This document shows positions 7,141 through 14,305 of a stretch of 64,000 nucleotides of DNA, in pieces. The DNA comes from an uncultured Dyadobacter sp. Lineage in GTDB: Bacteria; Bacteroidota; Bacteroidia; Cytophagales; Spirosomataceae. The stretch is from positions 1 through 64,000 of the forward strand of contig NZ_CAMLSE010000039.1 of assembly GCF_946482605.1 (NCBI RefSeq), given 5' to 3'. Under the pieces are notes generated by a model. The model was not told the origin of the DNA. It searched no databases and saw only the letters and a list, made by a program, of their open reading frames with translations. Each line of letters starts with the position of its first letter. Within the stretch, counting starts at the first letter, position 1. The position numbers were made by a program, and so were the translations under genes.

Positions 7141-7665
7141 ATGTACGCAATTGTTGATATAGAAACGACGGGAGGGGGAGGAGGAGCACGTATTACCGAA
7201 ATTGCTGTTTTCAGGTATGATGGTTATGAAATTGTCGACTCATTTCATTCGTTGATCAATCCCGGAATATATATCCCTCCGTTCATAACCCGTTTGACAG
7301 GCATAGATAATGCGATGGTCAAAGACGCGCCTACTTTTTACGATGTGCAGGATTCGGTCCGAAAGCTAACCCAGGATGCCTGGTTTGTAGCTCACAATGC
7401 CAAGTTTGACTATGGGTTCATTAAGAGGGAGTTCGGTGCGCTGGACGAGTACTTCCAGCGTGACCTGATATGTACTGTTCAAATGAGCAGAAAGATTTTT
7501 CCCGGGTTAAAGTCATACAGTCTGGGCAACCTCTGTCAAAGTCTTGAAATCATGATTGAAAATCGTCACCGCGCGCATGGCGATGCGGAAGCGACTGTGC
7601 GGCTTTTCGAGCAGCTATTGCGTAACGACCGCCAGAAGCTCATCCCGGTCGACCTTTACCAGTAG
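7141..7665 (+). CDS. Stand-alone DEDDh 3'-5' exonuclease (DnaQ/PolC-epsilon-like)
   Basis: A 174-residue protein with all DEDDh exonuclease motifs: Exo I DIETTG (D and E ligands), Exo II HNAKFDYGF (D) and Exo III HRAHGDAEAT (H and D). Such proteins remove nucleotides from DNA or RNA 3' ends, either as proofreading subunit or as repair/RNA-processing enzyme. In many Bacteroidota the same domain starts a protein of about 450 residues that also has a GIY-YIG nuclease domain; this one ends right after the exonuclease domain. The G-rich stretch GGGGG after the first motif is typical of that PolC-like branch. No polymerase gene is near, so proofreading versus repair is undecided. Confidence 0.88.
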   Translation: MYAIVDIETTGGGGGARITEIAVFRYDGYEIVDSFHSLINPGIYIPPFITRLTGIDNAMVKDAPTFYDVQDSVRKLTQDAWFVAHNAKFDYGFIKREFGALDEYFQRDLICTVQMSRKIFPGLKSYSLGNLCQSLEIMIENRHRAHGDAEATVRLFEQLLRNDRQKLIPVDLYQ

Positions 7666-7735
7666 CGTTACCTTTTTTGGTGGAATGGTTTTTGATTGCT
7701 GAACATTTAGTTTCTAACCTAAATTGTTCCTTCTC

Positions 7736-7912
7736 ATGAAAGCATACATCAATTTGCTCGTCATCCTCCTTTTATCGTTCACTTTAACGAGCTGTGAAGT
7801 CATCGGTGATATTTTTAAAACGGGTGTCTGGACAGGCGTTATTCTGGTCGTAGGTATTATTGCAGTAGTCATTTGGCTGCTATCCAAGGCCTTTGGCGGA
7901 GGTCGGCGGTGA
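7736..7912 (+). CDS. Small lipoprotein-like membrane protein
   Basis: 58 residues from the ATG at 7736. A basic start and hydrophobic stretch lead to a lipobox (LTSC) near residue 20, then a short polar part, a second hydrophobic helix (about 31-50) and a GGGRR tail. Small Bacteroidota proteins of this form exist but have no firm function. A TTG four codons upstream is also in frame; the ATG gives a cleaner signal. Confidence 0.6.
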   Translation: MKAYINLLVILLLSFTLTSCEVIGDIFKTGVWTGVILVVGIIAVVIWLLSKAFGGGRR

Positions 7913-8042
7913 TGGTTCCGGAAAAAGGTGTTTTTTAAAACATAAAATTGCAGGTATGCTTGCTTCTGAAAATTCTCCGTTTCATCTTTGCACACCTCAA
8001 ATGGGGCTGCAGAAATAGATTCAGCAGGTTTTAAGTTGAATC

Positions 8043-8117
<75 letters not shown>

Positions 8118-8128
8118 TTGATAATCAG

Positions 8129-8160
8129 CCACTTACAAATGTTTTGTAAGTGGTTTTTTT
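8129..8160 (+). terminator. tRNA-Ala terminator supplied by the element
   Basis: A perfect 11-bp stem CCACTTACAAA/TTTGTAAGTGG, TGT loop, seven T. It lies inside the element, so it replaces the chromosomal terminator now displaced to 19537-19572. Confidence 0.85.
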
Positions 8161-8162
8161 CT

Positions 8163-8188
8163 TTAGGTCGAACATAGGTCGAACATTT
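8163..8188. repeat. Left copy of the 26-bp subterminal repeat (two AGGTCGAACAT units)
   Basis: Two tandem AGGTCGAACAT units; the 26-bp block is identical and in the same orientation at 19350-19375. Its place about 46 bp inside attL and 115 bp inside attR fits recombinase arm-type or excisionase binding sites. Confidence 0.6.
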
Positions 8189-8409
8189 TTTGCAAGCTTC
8201 GGCGAGTTTTTTGAGAATTTGAGGTATGGCAATTACTAATTTTTAGACTTTGTAGTTAGTCATTTTAAGTCGCTTCGATATCGTCATTGTTTCTCTCCCT
8301 CTTTGCTGACGAAATTGCCTGATCAGTCCATCAAAAATAAAACGTTGAAAAACAATTATTTAATTGGTGTAGCCATAGCTATAACCATTTAAGTTCCCTA
8401 TCTTCCTGA

Positions 8410-8583
8410 ATGGAAAATAAACACCTAGTAGGGGCGGTGGTCTCGTTGTTAACGGATCCCAGGAAGCGGTTGACGGTCAAAAAGTATTTGAAGCGTATTT
8501 ACTATTGTGAGGAAATCGGCGACGGTGACAAAAAGATGTTGGCTTTTTTTGAAAGGGAATTGATTCCAATTCCGTTGAACTGA
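8410..8583 (+). CDS. Small basic protein of the element, function unknown
   Basis: A 57-residue frame starting at ATG 8410 (MENKHLVGAVVSLLTDPRKR...), with a basic middle (KKYLKRIYY) and an acidic end (ERELIPIPLN). It has sensible codon use and an intrinsic terminator 24 bp beyond the stop, which supports a real gene. No family is recognised; size and charge would fit a small nucleic-acid-binding or regulatory protein. Confidence 0.5.
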   Translation: MENKHLVGAVVSLLTDPRKRLTVKKYLKRIYYCEEIGDGDKKMLAFFERELIPIPLN

Positions 8584-8606
8584 TTGATGTATTAAAACGG
8601 TGTGCG

Positions 8607-8643
8607 GCGAGCCCAAATGCAACTAGCTAGGGCTCGCTTTTTT
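8607..8643 (+). terminator. Intrinsic terminator after the 57-residue gene
   Basis: An 8-bp GC-rich stem GCGAGCCC/GGGCTCGC with a 15-nt loop and six T. Confidence 0.75.
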
Positions 8644-8737
8644 ACTGCCCTTCACCTGCCTATAACCCAGCCTTAAGAAATCTTAACTGTTGCTAGGTTT
8701 TCGCTCCAATTGGCCGCCTACCAACCATCGCCTACAA

Positions 8738-9154
8738 ATGAACAAAAACGGAGAAATTATCATTATTGAGGATAACGAAGAGGATAGAAATGTGCTGGAG
8801 TATGTATTTGAAAAGCTAAGCTATCCCAATCGAAGGGCCTACTTCGAGGATGGAGCGTCAGTATTAGCCTACATGAAGGCTCCGTATGCCGAACCCTTCC
8901 TGATACTGTCTGACATTGACCTTCCTTACAGGGATGGCATTGACCTTAATTCACAGCTTAGCACCGACATCGAAATAAGGCAGACGGGTGTCCCCTACCT
9001 TTATCTAACGAACCGGGCAACTCACGAGCTGATCATCGACGCGTACAGCAAGCTGGCGCAAGGCTACATCATTAAACCCAGTTCACCAAAGGAACTTATC
9101 TCGACGCTGAAAGCCATTATGGATTATTGGCGGGTATGCACTATCCCCTCCTGA
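8738..9154 (+). CDS. Single-domain response regulator, orphan (cargo of the element)
   Basis: 138 residues from the ATG at 8738 (the frame opens upstream, but that part looks like leader). It is a lone REC domain: acidic pocket IIEDNEEDR, phosphoacceptor Asp in SDIDLPYRDG, the switch Thr in YLYLTN and the Lys in IIKPSSP. There is no output domain and no histidine kinase nearby. Such Rcp1-like proteins relay phosphate or act by protein contact, often with phytochrome-type hybrid kinases. A paralogue of the same layout lies at 11709-12143. Confidence 0.9.
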   Translation: MNKNGEIIIIEDNEEDRNVLEYVFEKLSYPNRRAYFEDGASVLAYMKAPYAEPFLILSDIDLPYRDGIDLNSQLSTDIEIRQTGVPYLYLTNRATHELIIDAYSKLAQGYIIKPSSPKELISTLKAIMDYWRVCTIPS

Positions 9155-9212
9155 ATTCTAGCGATCGGTGTAATGTGGACTGTTCATTGGTGAATCAAAG
9201 CCCATCGCTTGT

Positions 9213-9659
9213 TCAACTATAAATCACCAACGCGTGCGGAGGTATGGTCAGTCGGATTGCCTTTCCGTTTCTTACTTCAATATTTAATTCCGCCGGACTC
9301 AAGTCCGAGGCAAACAGACATTTCATCGAGGTATCGATTGGATGCATCGCCTCATCGACTGTAACGTATACAAAAGCGTATTTTTCCTGGTCCAAATTCA
9401 TAGCGCATAGTATTTCATGATCGTCCGAGATCCGCGACCACGCGATTACATCCTTATCGCCGGTTTCGTCATCCGGGTAGCTAAAAATGGTTCCATTCCG
9501 GGATGTCGACCGGAGAAAAAAGGCTCCGGACAGCAACGTAGGATATTTTCGAATTAAGCTTTCAAGACGCTCCATGTGAGAAGGCCGCAACTTTTCCAGA
9601 CAGTGCTCACGGACACCCATAAAGTCAGGATTTAAATGAATGTCGAGTAGGTTTTGCAT
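9213..9659 (-). CDS. Stand-alone protein resembling an alpha-amylase C-terminal domain
   Basis: 148 residues, no signal peptide. The pattern R(S)TSRNG...DDETGDKDVIAWSRISDDHEILCAMNL, then VYVTVDEAMHP, and a final RLTIPPHALVIYS matches the tail of GH13 alpha-amylase/trehalose-synthase-like enzymes (AWSR...D.E.LV..N and PP.....I at the end of the beta-sandwich). The catalytic barrel is absent; the first 45 residues are helical, as in the linker before that tail. It could be a remnant carried by the element or a free carbohydrate-binding or regulatory domain. The assignment is by eye only. Confidence 0.5.
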   Translation of the reverse strand: MQNLLDIHLNPDFMGVREHCLEKLRPSHMERLESLIRKYPTLLSGAFFLRSTSRNGTIFSYPDDETGDKDVIAWSRISDDHEILCAMNLDQEKYAFVYVTVDEAMHPIDTSMKCLFASDLSPAELNIEVRNGKAIRLTIPPHALVIYS

Positions 9660-9768
9660 TACAGAAGTCGGGTTTAATAAGGCGTCTCTTCAAGGTAGTG
9701 AATTTTGAGCAAAATGAAATATTATTCTAAATATTTCTAATATAGTTTTTATTATCAGAATTTTATTT

Positions 9769-9776
9769 TACATTTG
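9769..9776 (+). promoter_or_regulatory. -7 element of the cold-shock gene
   Basis: TACATTTG matches TAnnTTTG and lies 23 bp before the start codon at 9799, in a strongly A/T-rich region. No clear TTG is seen at the -33 position. Confidence 0.45.
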
Positions 9777-9798
9777 ATAAGTATTTTAAAATAAAGTT

Positions 9799-9990
9799 AT
9801 GAATAAAGGAACGGTTAAGTTTTTTAATGATACCAAAGGTTTTGGTTTCATTGCTCCGGAACATGGCGGAGATGATGTTTTTGTACACACCACTGGTCTC
9901 AATGATGATATCCGTGAAAATGACAGTGTGTCTTACGATGTAGAAGAAGGTAGAAAAGGCCTGAACGCAGTTAATGTAACTATTATCTAA
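9799..9990 (+). CDS. Cold-shock domain protein (CspA family)
   Basis: 63 residues, a single OB-fold cold-shock domain: N-terminal GTVKFFNDTKGFGFI (RNP1) and DVFVH (RNP2), with the usual aromatic RNA-binding residues. It binds single-stranded RNA or DNA and melts RNA structure. It has its own promoter-like box and a strong terminator, so it is probably monocistronic. As cargo of a mobile element it could help expression after transfer, but that is inference. Confidence 0.95.
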   Translation: MNKGTVKFFNDTKGFGFIAPEHGGDDVFVHTTGLNDDIRENDSVSYDVEEGRKGLNAVNVTII

Positions 9991-10015
9991 GCGGACCAAA
10001 CATACAAAGCAATAG

Positions 10016-10043
10016 AAATCCTCCCGCTGCGGAGGATTTTTTG
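10016..10043 (+). terminator. Intrinsic terminator after the cold-shock gene
   Basis: A 9-bp stem AAATCCTCC/GGAGGATTT, 6-nt loop, T run ending TTTTTTG. Confidence 0.85.
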
Positions 10044-10058
10044 TTTTTGATCATACGG

Positions 10059-10985
10059 ATGAAACCCAATACCCAGCAATACCCGAGATCGTCAAGGCGG
10101 ACGTTAGCACCGCGATTAACAGATCTGCCAGCCACGCTTTTGAGTAAAGCGCTACTTGGCCTGACCTCGCTCCTTGCCAGTTTACTTTCCTTCTTTCTTC
10201 GCTTTGTACTGCAATACCGGAAAACAGTGATACGTAAAAACCTGACGAGCTCGTTTCCTTCCAAATCTTCCCGTGAGATTCGTACGCTTATGAGCGCTTA
10301 TTACCGCCATATGAGCGATCTTTTGCTCGAACCTTTTTTGTTTTACCTGGCACCCGAAAGACTTAGAAAGCGCCTGGCTAAGTATATCAATCCGGAAGTT
10401 CTGGAACTGCTTCACGCAGACCAGCGACCGGTAATAGTCTTCGCGTCGCACTACGGGAACTGGGAATACCTGATTAATCTTCCGCAAGTGACGGACTACC
10501 CGGTTTATACAGCCTACTCGCCGATCAAGAATGGTCTGCTCAACGGGATGATGATCAGGTTGCGTTCGTTTCTGGGAGTCAAACTCATTCCCAAAAAGGG
10601 ATTTTATCGGCAAGCGTTGTCGCTGTTGCGGCAAACTGCCACCCCAAACATGCTAGTGGTCATTGCAGATCAGCGGCCTGCGCCCGGCAGTGACAAATTT
10701 CATATTTCTTTCCTGGATCAGGATACTGCCGTTCAAATGGGAGGAGAACGGATGGCGGCTTCATCTCAGGCGGCAGTCGTGTACGTTGAATCTCAAAAAA
10801 GGGCTCGTTTCAGCTACGAGTTTACGTTCCGGCTGATGGAACATCCTGACCGATCAACGCCTCTGAGCATCACAAAATCTTATTATTGTTTTCTGGAAAA
10901 GAGTATCAGCCGCGCGCCATCTTACTGGCTATGGTCACATAATCGGTGGAAAAGTCCAGTAGTGGATGCAATCCACGCGACTTAG
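10059..10985 (+). CDS. LpxL/HtrB-like lysophospholipid or lipid A acyltransferase
   Basis: 308 residues from the ATG at 10059. A hydrophobic N-terminal anchor (about 24-48) precedes the LPLAT domain. The catalytic H-x4-E motif is HYGNWE (in ASHYGNWEYL), with the downstream blocks YTAYSPIKN, KGFYRQALSLL, IADQRP and the C-terminal WLWSHNRWK found in LpxL/LpxM relatives. It should add a secondary acyl chain to lipid A, or to an ornithine-type lipid, at the inner membrane. The start codon lies within about 15 bp of the cold-shock terminator. It is cargo of the element, not part of a lipid A operon. Confidence 0.85.
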   Translation: MKPNTQQYPRSSRRTLAPRLTDLPATLLSKALLGLTSLLASLLSFFLRFVLQYRKTVIRKNLTSSFPSKSSREIRTLMSAYYRHMSDLLLEPFLFYLAPERLRKRLAKYINPEVLELLHADQRPVIVFASHYGNWEYLINLPQVTDYPVYTAYSPIKNGLLNGMMIRLRSFLGVKLIPKKGFYRQALSLLRQTATPNMLVVIADQRPAPGSDKFHISFLDQDTAVQMGGERMAASSQAAVVYVESQKRARFSYEFTFRLMEHPDRSTPLSITKSYYCFLEKSISRAPSYWLWSHNRWKSPVVDAIHAT

Positions 10986-11329
10986 ACACATATCATGGTT
11001 GCTAATCTCTTTTCGCGATTGTGCCTGGCTAATCGTTCAGGTAACACAATAATGAATTCTCGCAAGCGAGTACAGATTTCTGATCGTAACAAGAGTCTTG
11101 AACTTCCTGCACACGCACAGGGTACAACGGGAGATAAGCTTGAAACGCCGGGGTTGATGTTGCGATAAATTCAATTTTTACTAAAATTGCAGAAAGATAA
11201 AGGACACCATAAGGTTTGAGATATCCGCATCGCATATGTTGAAAGGTAAATGTTTAGGTTATCCAGACCTCACGAAAGAAGTGGATCGGAGAACAAACTT
11301 TTGAAGAAGGAAAATAAGCAGAACTAACA
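10986..11329. other. 344 bp without a clear gene; possible Lrp-gene remnant
   Basis: At 11158-11174 a 17-nt block equals the sequence upstream of the chromosomal Lrp gene. Shortly after, one frame reads DIRIA-like codons, resembling the DLRIL motif near the Lrp N-terminus. The rest shows no frame of interest. It may be the promoter and first codons of a lost Lrp-type gene. Confidence 0.3.
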
Positions 11330-11584
11330 ATGTCTCTTTACGGATACACCTTTTTGGCGGAGGTAGAAGGCTTTGACATCGAGGACTACATTGCATACAT
11401 GGACTGGCCTTCTGCCGCGGGACCACATATCAAAATCTACATAAAGGAAGGCTCCATTTTCTTTTACCTACACGACGAGCTGAAAGACAGACTGTTTCAA
11501 TTTTCTGCAATAAACCCTTCAAAGCTAAAAACTAAGGAAGCTTTTGAAGATGTGATTAAAGCCTACCTATTAACAAAACTTTGA
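11330..11584 (+). CDS. 84-residue protein of the element, function unknown
   Basis: A soluble protein with a mixed alpha/beta look: an N-terminal strand region (LYGYTFLAEVEGFDIEDY), alternating hydrophobic pattern IKIYIKEGSIFFYLHDEL and a C-terminal helix ending LLTKL. No known motif. It starts at ATG 11330 after an AT-rich leader and lies between the acyltransferase and the second response regulator, which is on the other strand. Confidence 0.55.
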   Translation: MSLYGYTFLAEVEGFDIEDYIAYMDWPSAAGPHIKIYIKEGSIFFYLHDELKDRLFQFSAINPSKLKTKEAFEDVIKAYLLTKL

Positions 11585-11708
11585 CAGATGGTGAATGTAG
11601 TTACTCAACGCTTGAAGGGAACATAGCGTCCAAATCCGACGTTTGATATTATCCGTCTGCTTTGTCCCAGATCGTTTTAGCTCGGGAGCTTATAACATAG
11701 ATTTAAAT

Positions 11709-12143
11709 TTAAAAACATTCTTCATGTAGTCGGCTTGATGCAGAAGCAGTCCAATAGCGAACAATAGTTTCCAACAGCTCTTTTATCTCCTCAAAGCCGG
11801 CCGGTTTCACAAAAAAACCTTGAATCGAATCGCAGTAGGCATCGACTACATGAGCATGGTTAAGAGATGTCGTCAAATACAGGTAAGGCACACATTTAAG
11901 TGCTATGTCCGCATTCTTCTTTAATTCAACTCTTAGCTCTAATCCTGTGAGCTTTGGCAGGTTTACATCCGATATTATCAAGAAAATGGTGCCATGATGC
12001 GCGCGCAAATAGTCTAGTGCGGCAAAGCCGTCGGGGAAGTATATCCTTTTGTTGGGGAAATCAAGCTCTAAGAAAGCCTCCTCGAGCACGAATTGATCGT
12101 CTAAATCATCCTCAATCACGATAATAATGCCTTTTTTGTCCAT
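11709..12143 (-). CDS. Second orphan single-domain response regulator
   Basis: 144 residues, REC domain only: acidic pocket IVIEDDLDDQ, phosphoacceptor Asp in SDVNLPKLTG, Thr in YLYLTTS and Lys in FFVKPAG. It shares unusual wording with the 8738-9154 protein (FPNKRIYFPDG against YPNRRAYFEDG; VPYLYLT in both), so the two are paralogues, placed on opposite strands at both sides of the cargo. No kinase is encoded in the element; they would have to work with host kinases. Confidence 0.9.
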   Translation of the reverse strand: MDKKGIIIVIEDDLDDQFVLEEAFLELDFPNKRIYFPDGFAALDYLRAHHGTIFLIISDVNLPKLTGLELRVELKKNADIALKCVPYLYLTTSLNHAHVVDAYCDSIQGFFVKPAGFEEIKELLETIVRYWTASASSRLHEECF

Positions 12144-12336
12144 TTGATATGAGGATTAAAACGGATTGTTTACAAATCTCGGTCCAGCCCAAGATCGTTG
12201 ATTTCATTGATAACTGGATGCAACGTCTCCAAGTCGAGTTTTTGTCAGGTTCCGGTGTAAGAGCGAAACAAGAAATTGCCCGGTTTTGACTCGACAAATG
12301 GCGCTTGCATCGACATTAACCGCTAGTTTGTTCATT

Positions 12337-12873
12337 TTATCTTTTTCGGCGGCTATCATCAAGCTTTCGTGAATTTAAATCCAAAGACTCCCACACATGC
12401 CAAAGAGAATCTACCGAGGGGGTAGCTGTCTGTTCGAAGGCTTGATCGATCATTCTCGTTAAACGAGGAGATAATTGCTGAGCCACTTCATACCTCGCCT
12501 CAGTTCGGCTCGCCTGATCAATTTTCTCATACGAACATCTAACTGTCACAAGAGAAGCGGCGGTAGTACAAAGCAGTACTGCCGATGAGGCGAGATAACT
12601 TTTAGCCTTAAAATTGAATGTGACTGGCTTGGGATTTTCCAAAGCGTACGATAATGTCTCGAGGTGCTTTCTAATACCTGCTAGCTGGGAAAGCATCATG
12701 TTGCCTGATGGCATTTTTGCCACACTGGCCTGAATTTCTGCTAGCATTTGACGTGCTAAATCATCGACCGGAGCTTTGGGATCGATCAATACGCTTTCCA
12801 TCACTGAAATCTTTTTTACCAGTATAGCTAGTATTTGCTCGAAGCCATCGAGTTTATCTTCAATATCTTTCAT
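12337..12873 (-). CDS. Mobilization-associated membrane protein
   Basis: 178 residues. An N-terminal helical region with heptad-like spacing (about 1-85) precedes one hydrophobic segment (about 95-112, SSAVLLCTTAASLVTV), then a helical tail ending in a very basic DDSRRKR. Its start overlaps the relaxase stop by 4 bp (ATGA), so it is translationally coupled to the relaxase. Similar small proteins follow relaxase genes in Bacteroidota mobilizable elements, where their role is not settled; anchoring the relaxosome to the membrane is a reasonable guess. Confidence 0.65.
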   Translation of the reverse strand: MKDIEDKLDGFEQILAILVKKISVMESVLIDPKAPVDDLARQMLAEIQASVAKMPSGNMMLSQLAGIRKHLETLSYALENPKPVTFNFKAKSYLASSAVLLCTTAASLVTVRCSYEKIDQASRTEARYEVAQQLSPRLTRMIDQAFEQTATPSVDSLWHVWESLDLNSRKLDDSRRKR

Positions 12874-13808
12874 AAATGTAGTCCTCTCGATTTTTTGCGT
12901 TTGTGATTTCTTTTAAGGTTGGGGTTGACTGTGTCGTGCTGATTTACCGGATCCATCAAGTCTTTCAGCAAGTTTTCCTCGGGATAGTTCGGCAAACCAT
13001 ATCGGTGAGTTAGCATTTTTTCTTGCGCCGGTGGTGGTGTCCCGCGCTCCCACATCCGACGCCTCACCGACATCTGTTGCTGAAAATTTTGCCGCAGCTT
13101 TCTATCAAGTGCCAGAAAGCTCATGCTTCGGTCCACTTTTGAGCCCTTCAACACCGTTCCATCCTTCCCGAAGCTGATACCTTCAATCTGATCGGTACCA
13201 GGCTTGTATTTGTAGATGAGAGCAATTCCGCTCAATGAAAGCGCACCTTCCAATTGTTTCCAATTCACTGCGGATCTGCTTGCCAGCTTGATCTGATCTG
13301 CCAGCTCATAACGCGTTTTATCAATCCCTTTAAGCCTCGCTCGGTTAACCAGCATTTTTCCGTTACCCATGTAGTAGCCATGTTTCAGGGTCATCTCCTT
13401 GCAAACCTTCTGATTGATTCGCTTCTGAAAGCGGTCCGAAATGGATTTACCAGCATTATCAACCCGGTTGTAGATAATATGGATGTGTGGCTGATTGGTA
13501 TCGCGATGTTCAACGACCAAATATTGGGTGTTTTGGATTTTCATTTTGGCCATGTACTCGGCAGCCCTTTCGATCATGACCTTTTGTGAGAGTTTATCCT
13601 TATCGAACGCACTCCAACTCAGCACCAGATGACCGACAGCCTTGCCCAACTCGGGATTCATCTGGCGCTGAGCATTGAAGTCATGAATAGCTGACTTTAC
13701 ATCCTGGGTCCTGACCCCTTCTCCATGAAGAACGATCGCCTGCTCTTTCTGCATGACATACCTGACTGCCCCTCCGAAACTTGATCCTATCATTATCTTA
13801 CCGATCAT
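12870..13808 (-). CDS. Relaxase/mobilization nuclease (MobA/VirD2 type)
   Basis: 312 residues. The N-terminal relaxase domain has the three-His metal motif HRDTNQPHIHIIYNRVD (HxDxxxPHxH) and an early conserved stretch GSSFGGAVRYVMQKEQA. A conserved GHLVLSWSAFDKDKLS block precedes the metal motif. It should nick the transfer origin and stay bound to the 5' end through a Tyr; the best Tyr candidate lies in the N-terminal region (RYVMQ). The C-terminal tail is strongly basic and ends KSRGLHL, close to the tail of the primase. It overlaps MobC upstream by 11 bp. Confidence 0.93.
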   Translation of the reverse strand: MIGKIMIGSSFGGAVRYVMQKEQAIVLHGEGVRTQDVKSAIHDFNAQRQMNPELGKAVGHLVLSWSAFDKDKLSQKVMIERAAEYMAKMKIQNTQYLVVEHRDTNQPHIHIIYNRVDNAGKSISDRFQKRINQKVCKEMTLKHGYYMGNGKMLVNRARLKGIDKTRYELADQIKLASRSAVNWKQLEGALSLSGIALIYKYKPGTDQIEGISFGKDGTVLKGSKVDRSMSFLALDRKLRQNFQQQMSVRRRMWERGTPPPAQEKMLTHRYGLPNYPEENLLKDLMDPVNQHDTVNPNLKRNHKRKKSRGLHL

Positions 13809-14157
13809 CGTTGGTCAATTTTTTGAGTAAATGATCAATGTCTAATAGAAGCTGCGTGGCCTTTTTTGTCTCGTATAACAGCCCCTGCATATTCGTAAAC
13901 CTGAGCAGTTGGTTTAGGTTATTGGCCAGGCCGGCCAACGTTCTGATGAACCCTGCTTCCTCCGCTGAAAGCCGCGCAACAACCCTGGCTTTCCTGGCCG
14001 CTTGCCTCAGCCAGGTGCTTGGCCGAAGGCCTGCGTCCTTTGCTTTGGACTCAATCAAAAACCGCTCGGTTTCCGAAAGTCGGACCATTAGTTGCGCGTT
14101 TCTTTTGACCTTCTTGGGGGGCCGTCCGCCTTTGGATTTGTGTGACTTTTGCTCCAT
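13798..14157 (-). CDS. MobC-like relaxosome accessory protein
   Basis: 119 residues. A basic N-terminus (KSKGGRPPKKVKRNAQLMVRLSETERFLIESKAKDAG, split here as a GRPPKK hook then a ribbon-helix-helix) is followed by RPSTWLRQAA and a C-terminal MobC-like helix pair (LAGLANNLNQLLRF). Such proteins bind near the origin of transfer and help melt it for the relaxase. It is the first gene of the mob operon (mobC, relaxase, membrane protein). The candidate oriT lies 67 bp upstream of its start. Confidence 0.85.
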   Translation of the reverse strand: MEQKSHKSKGGRPPKKVKRNAQLMVRLSETERFLIESKAKDAGLRPSTWLRQAARKARVVARLSAEEAGFIRTLAGLANNLNQLLRFTNMQGLLYETKKATQLLLDIDHLLKKLTNDDR

Positions 14158-14223
14158 GCTTTCTATATCTTTTATCTCTTTTACAGAGTCTGTTAAATGC
14201 CTTTTGCGACCATCGGGAGTAAA

Positions 14224-14285
14224 AGCAAGTTTGAGTTCCGGCGCGGCCGGAACGAGTTTTTGCGAAGCGAAAACACAAACTTGCT
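14224..14285. other. 62-nt three-way-junction inverted repeat, candidate oriT
   Basis: An outer 10-bp stem AGCAAGTTTG (14224-14233) with CAAACTTGCT (14276-14285) encloses two hairpins: GTTCCGGC-GCG-GCCGGAAC (14235-14253, perfect 8 bp) and GTTTTTGC-GAA-GCGAAAAC (14256-14274, 8 bp with one T-G pair). It sits between the primase stop and the mobC start, the usual place for an origin of transfer upstream of mob genes. A structured RNA in the mob operon leader is an alternative. Confidence 0.6.
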
Positions 14286-14305
14286 CCCTGCTCCCTGAAA
14301 GAAAC

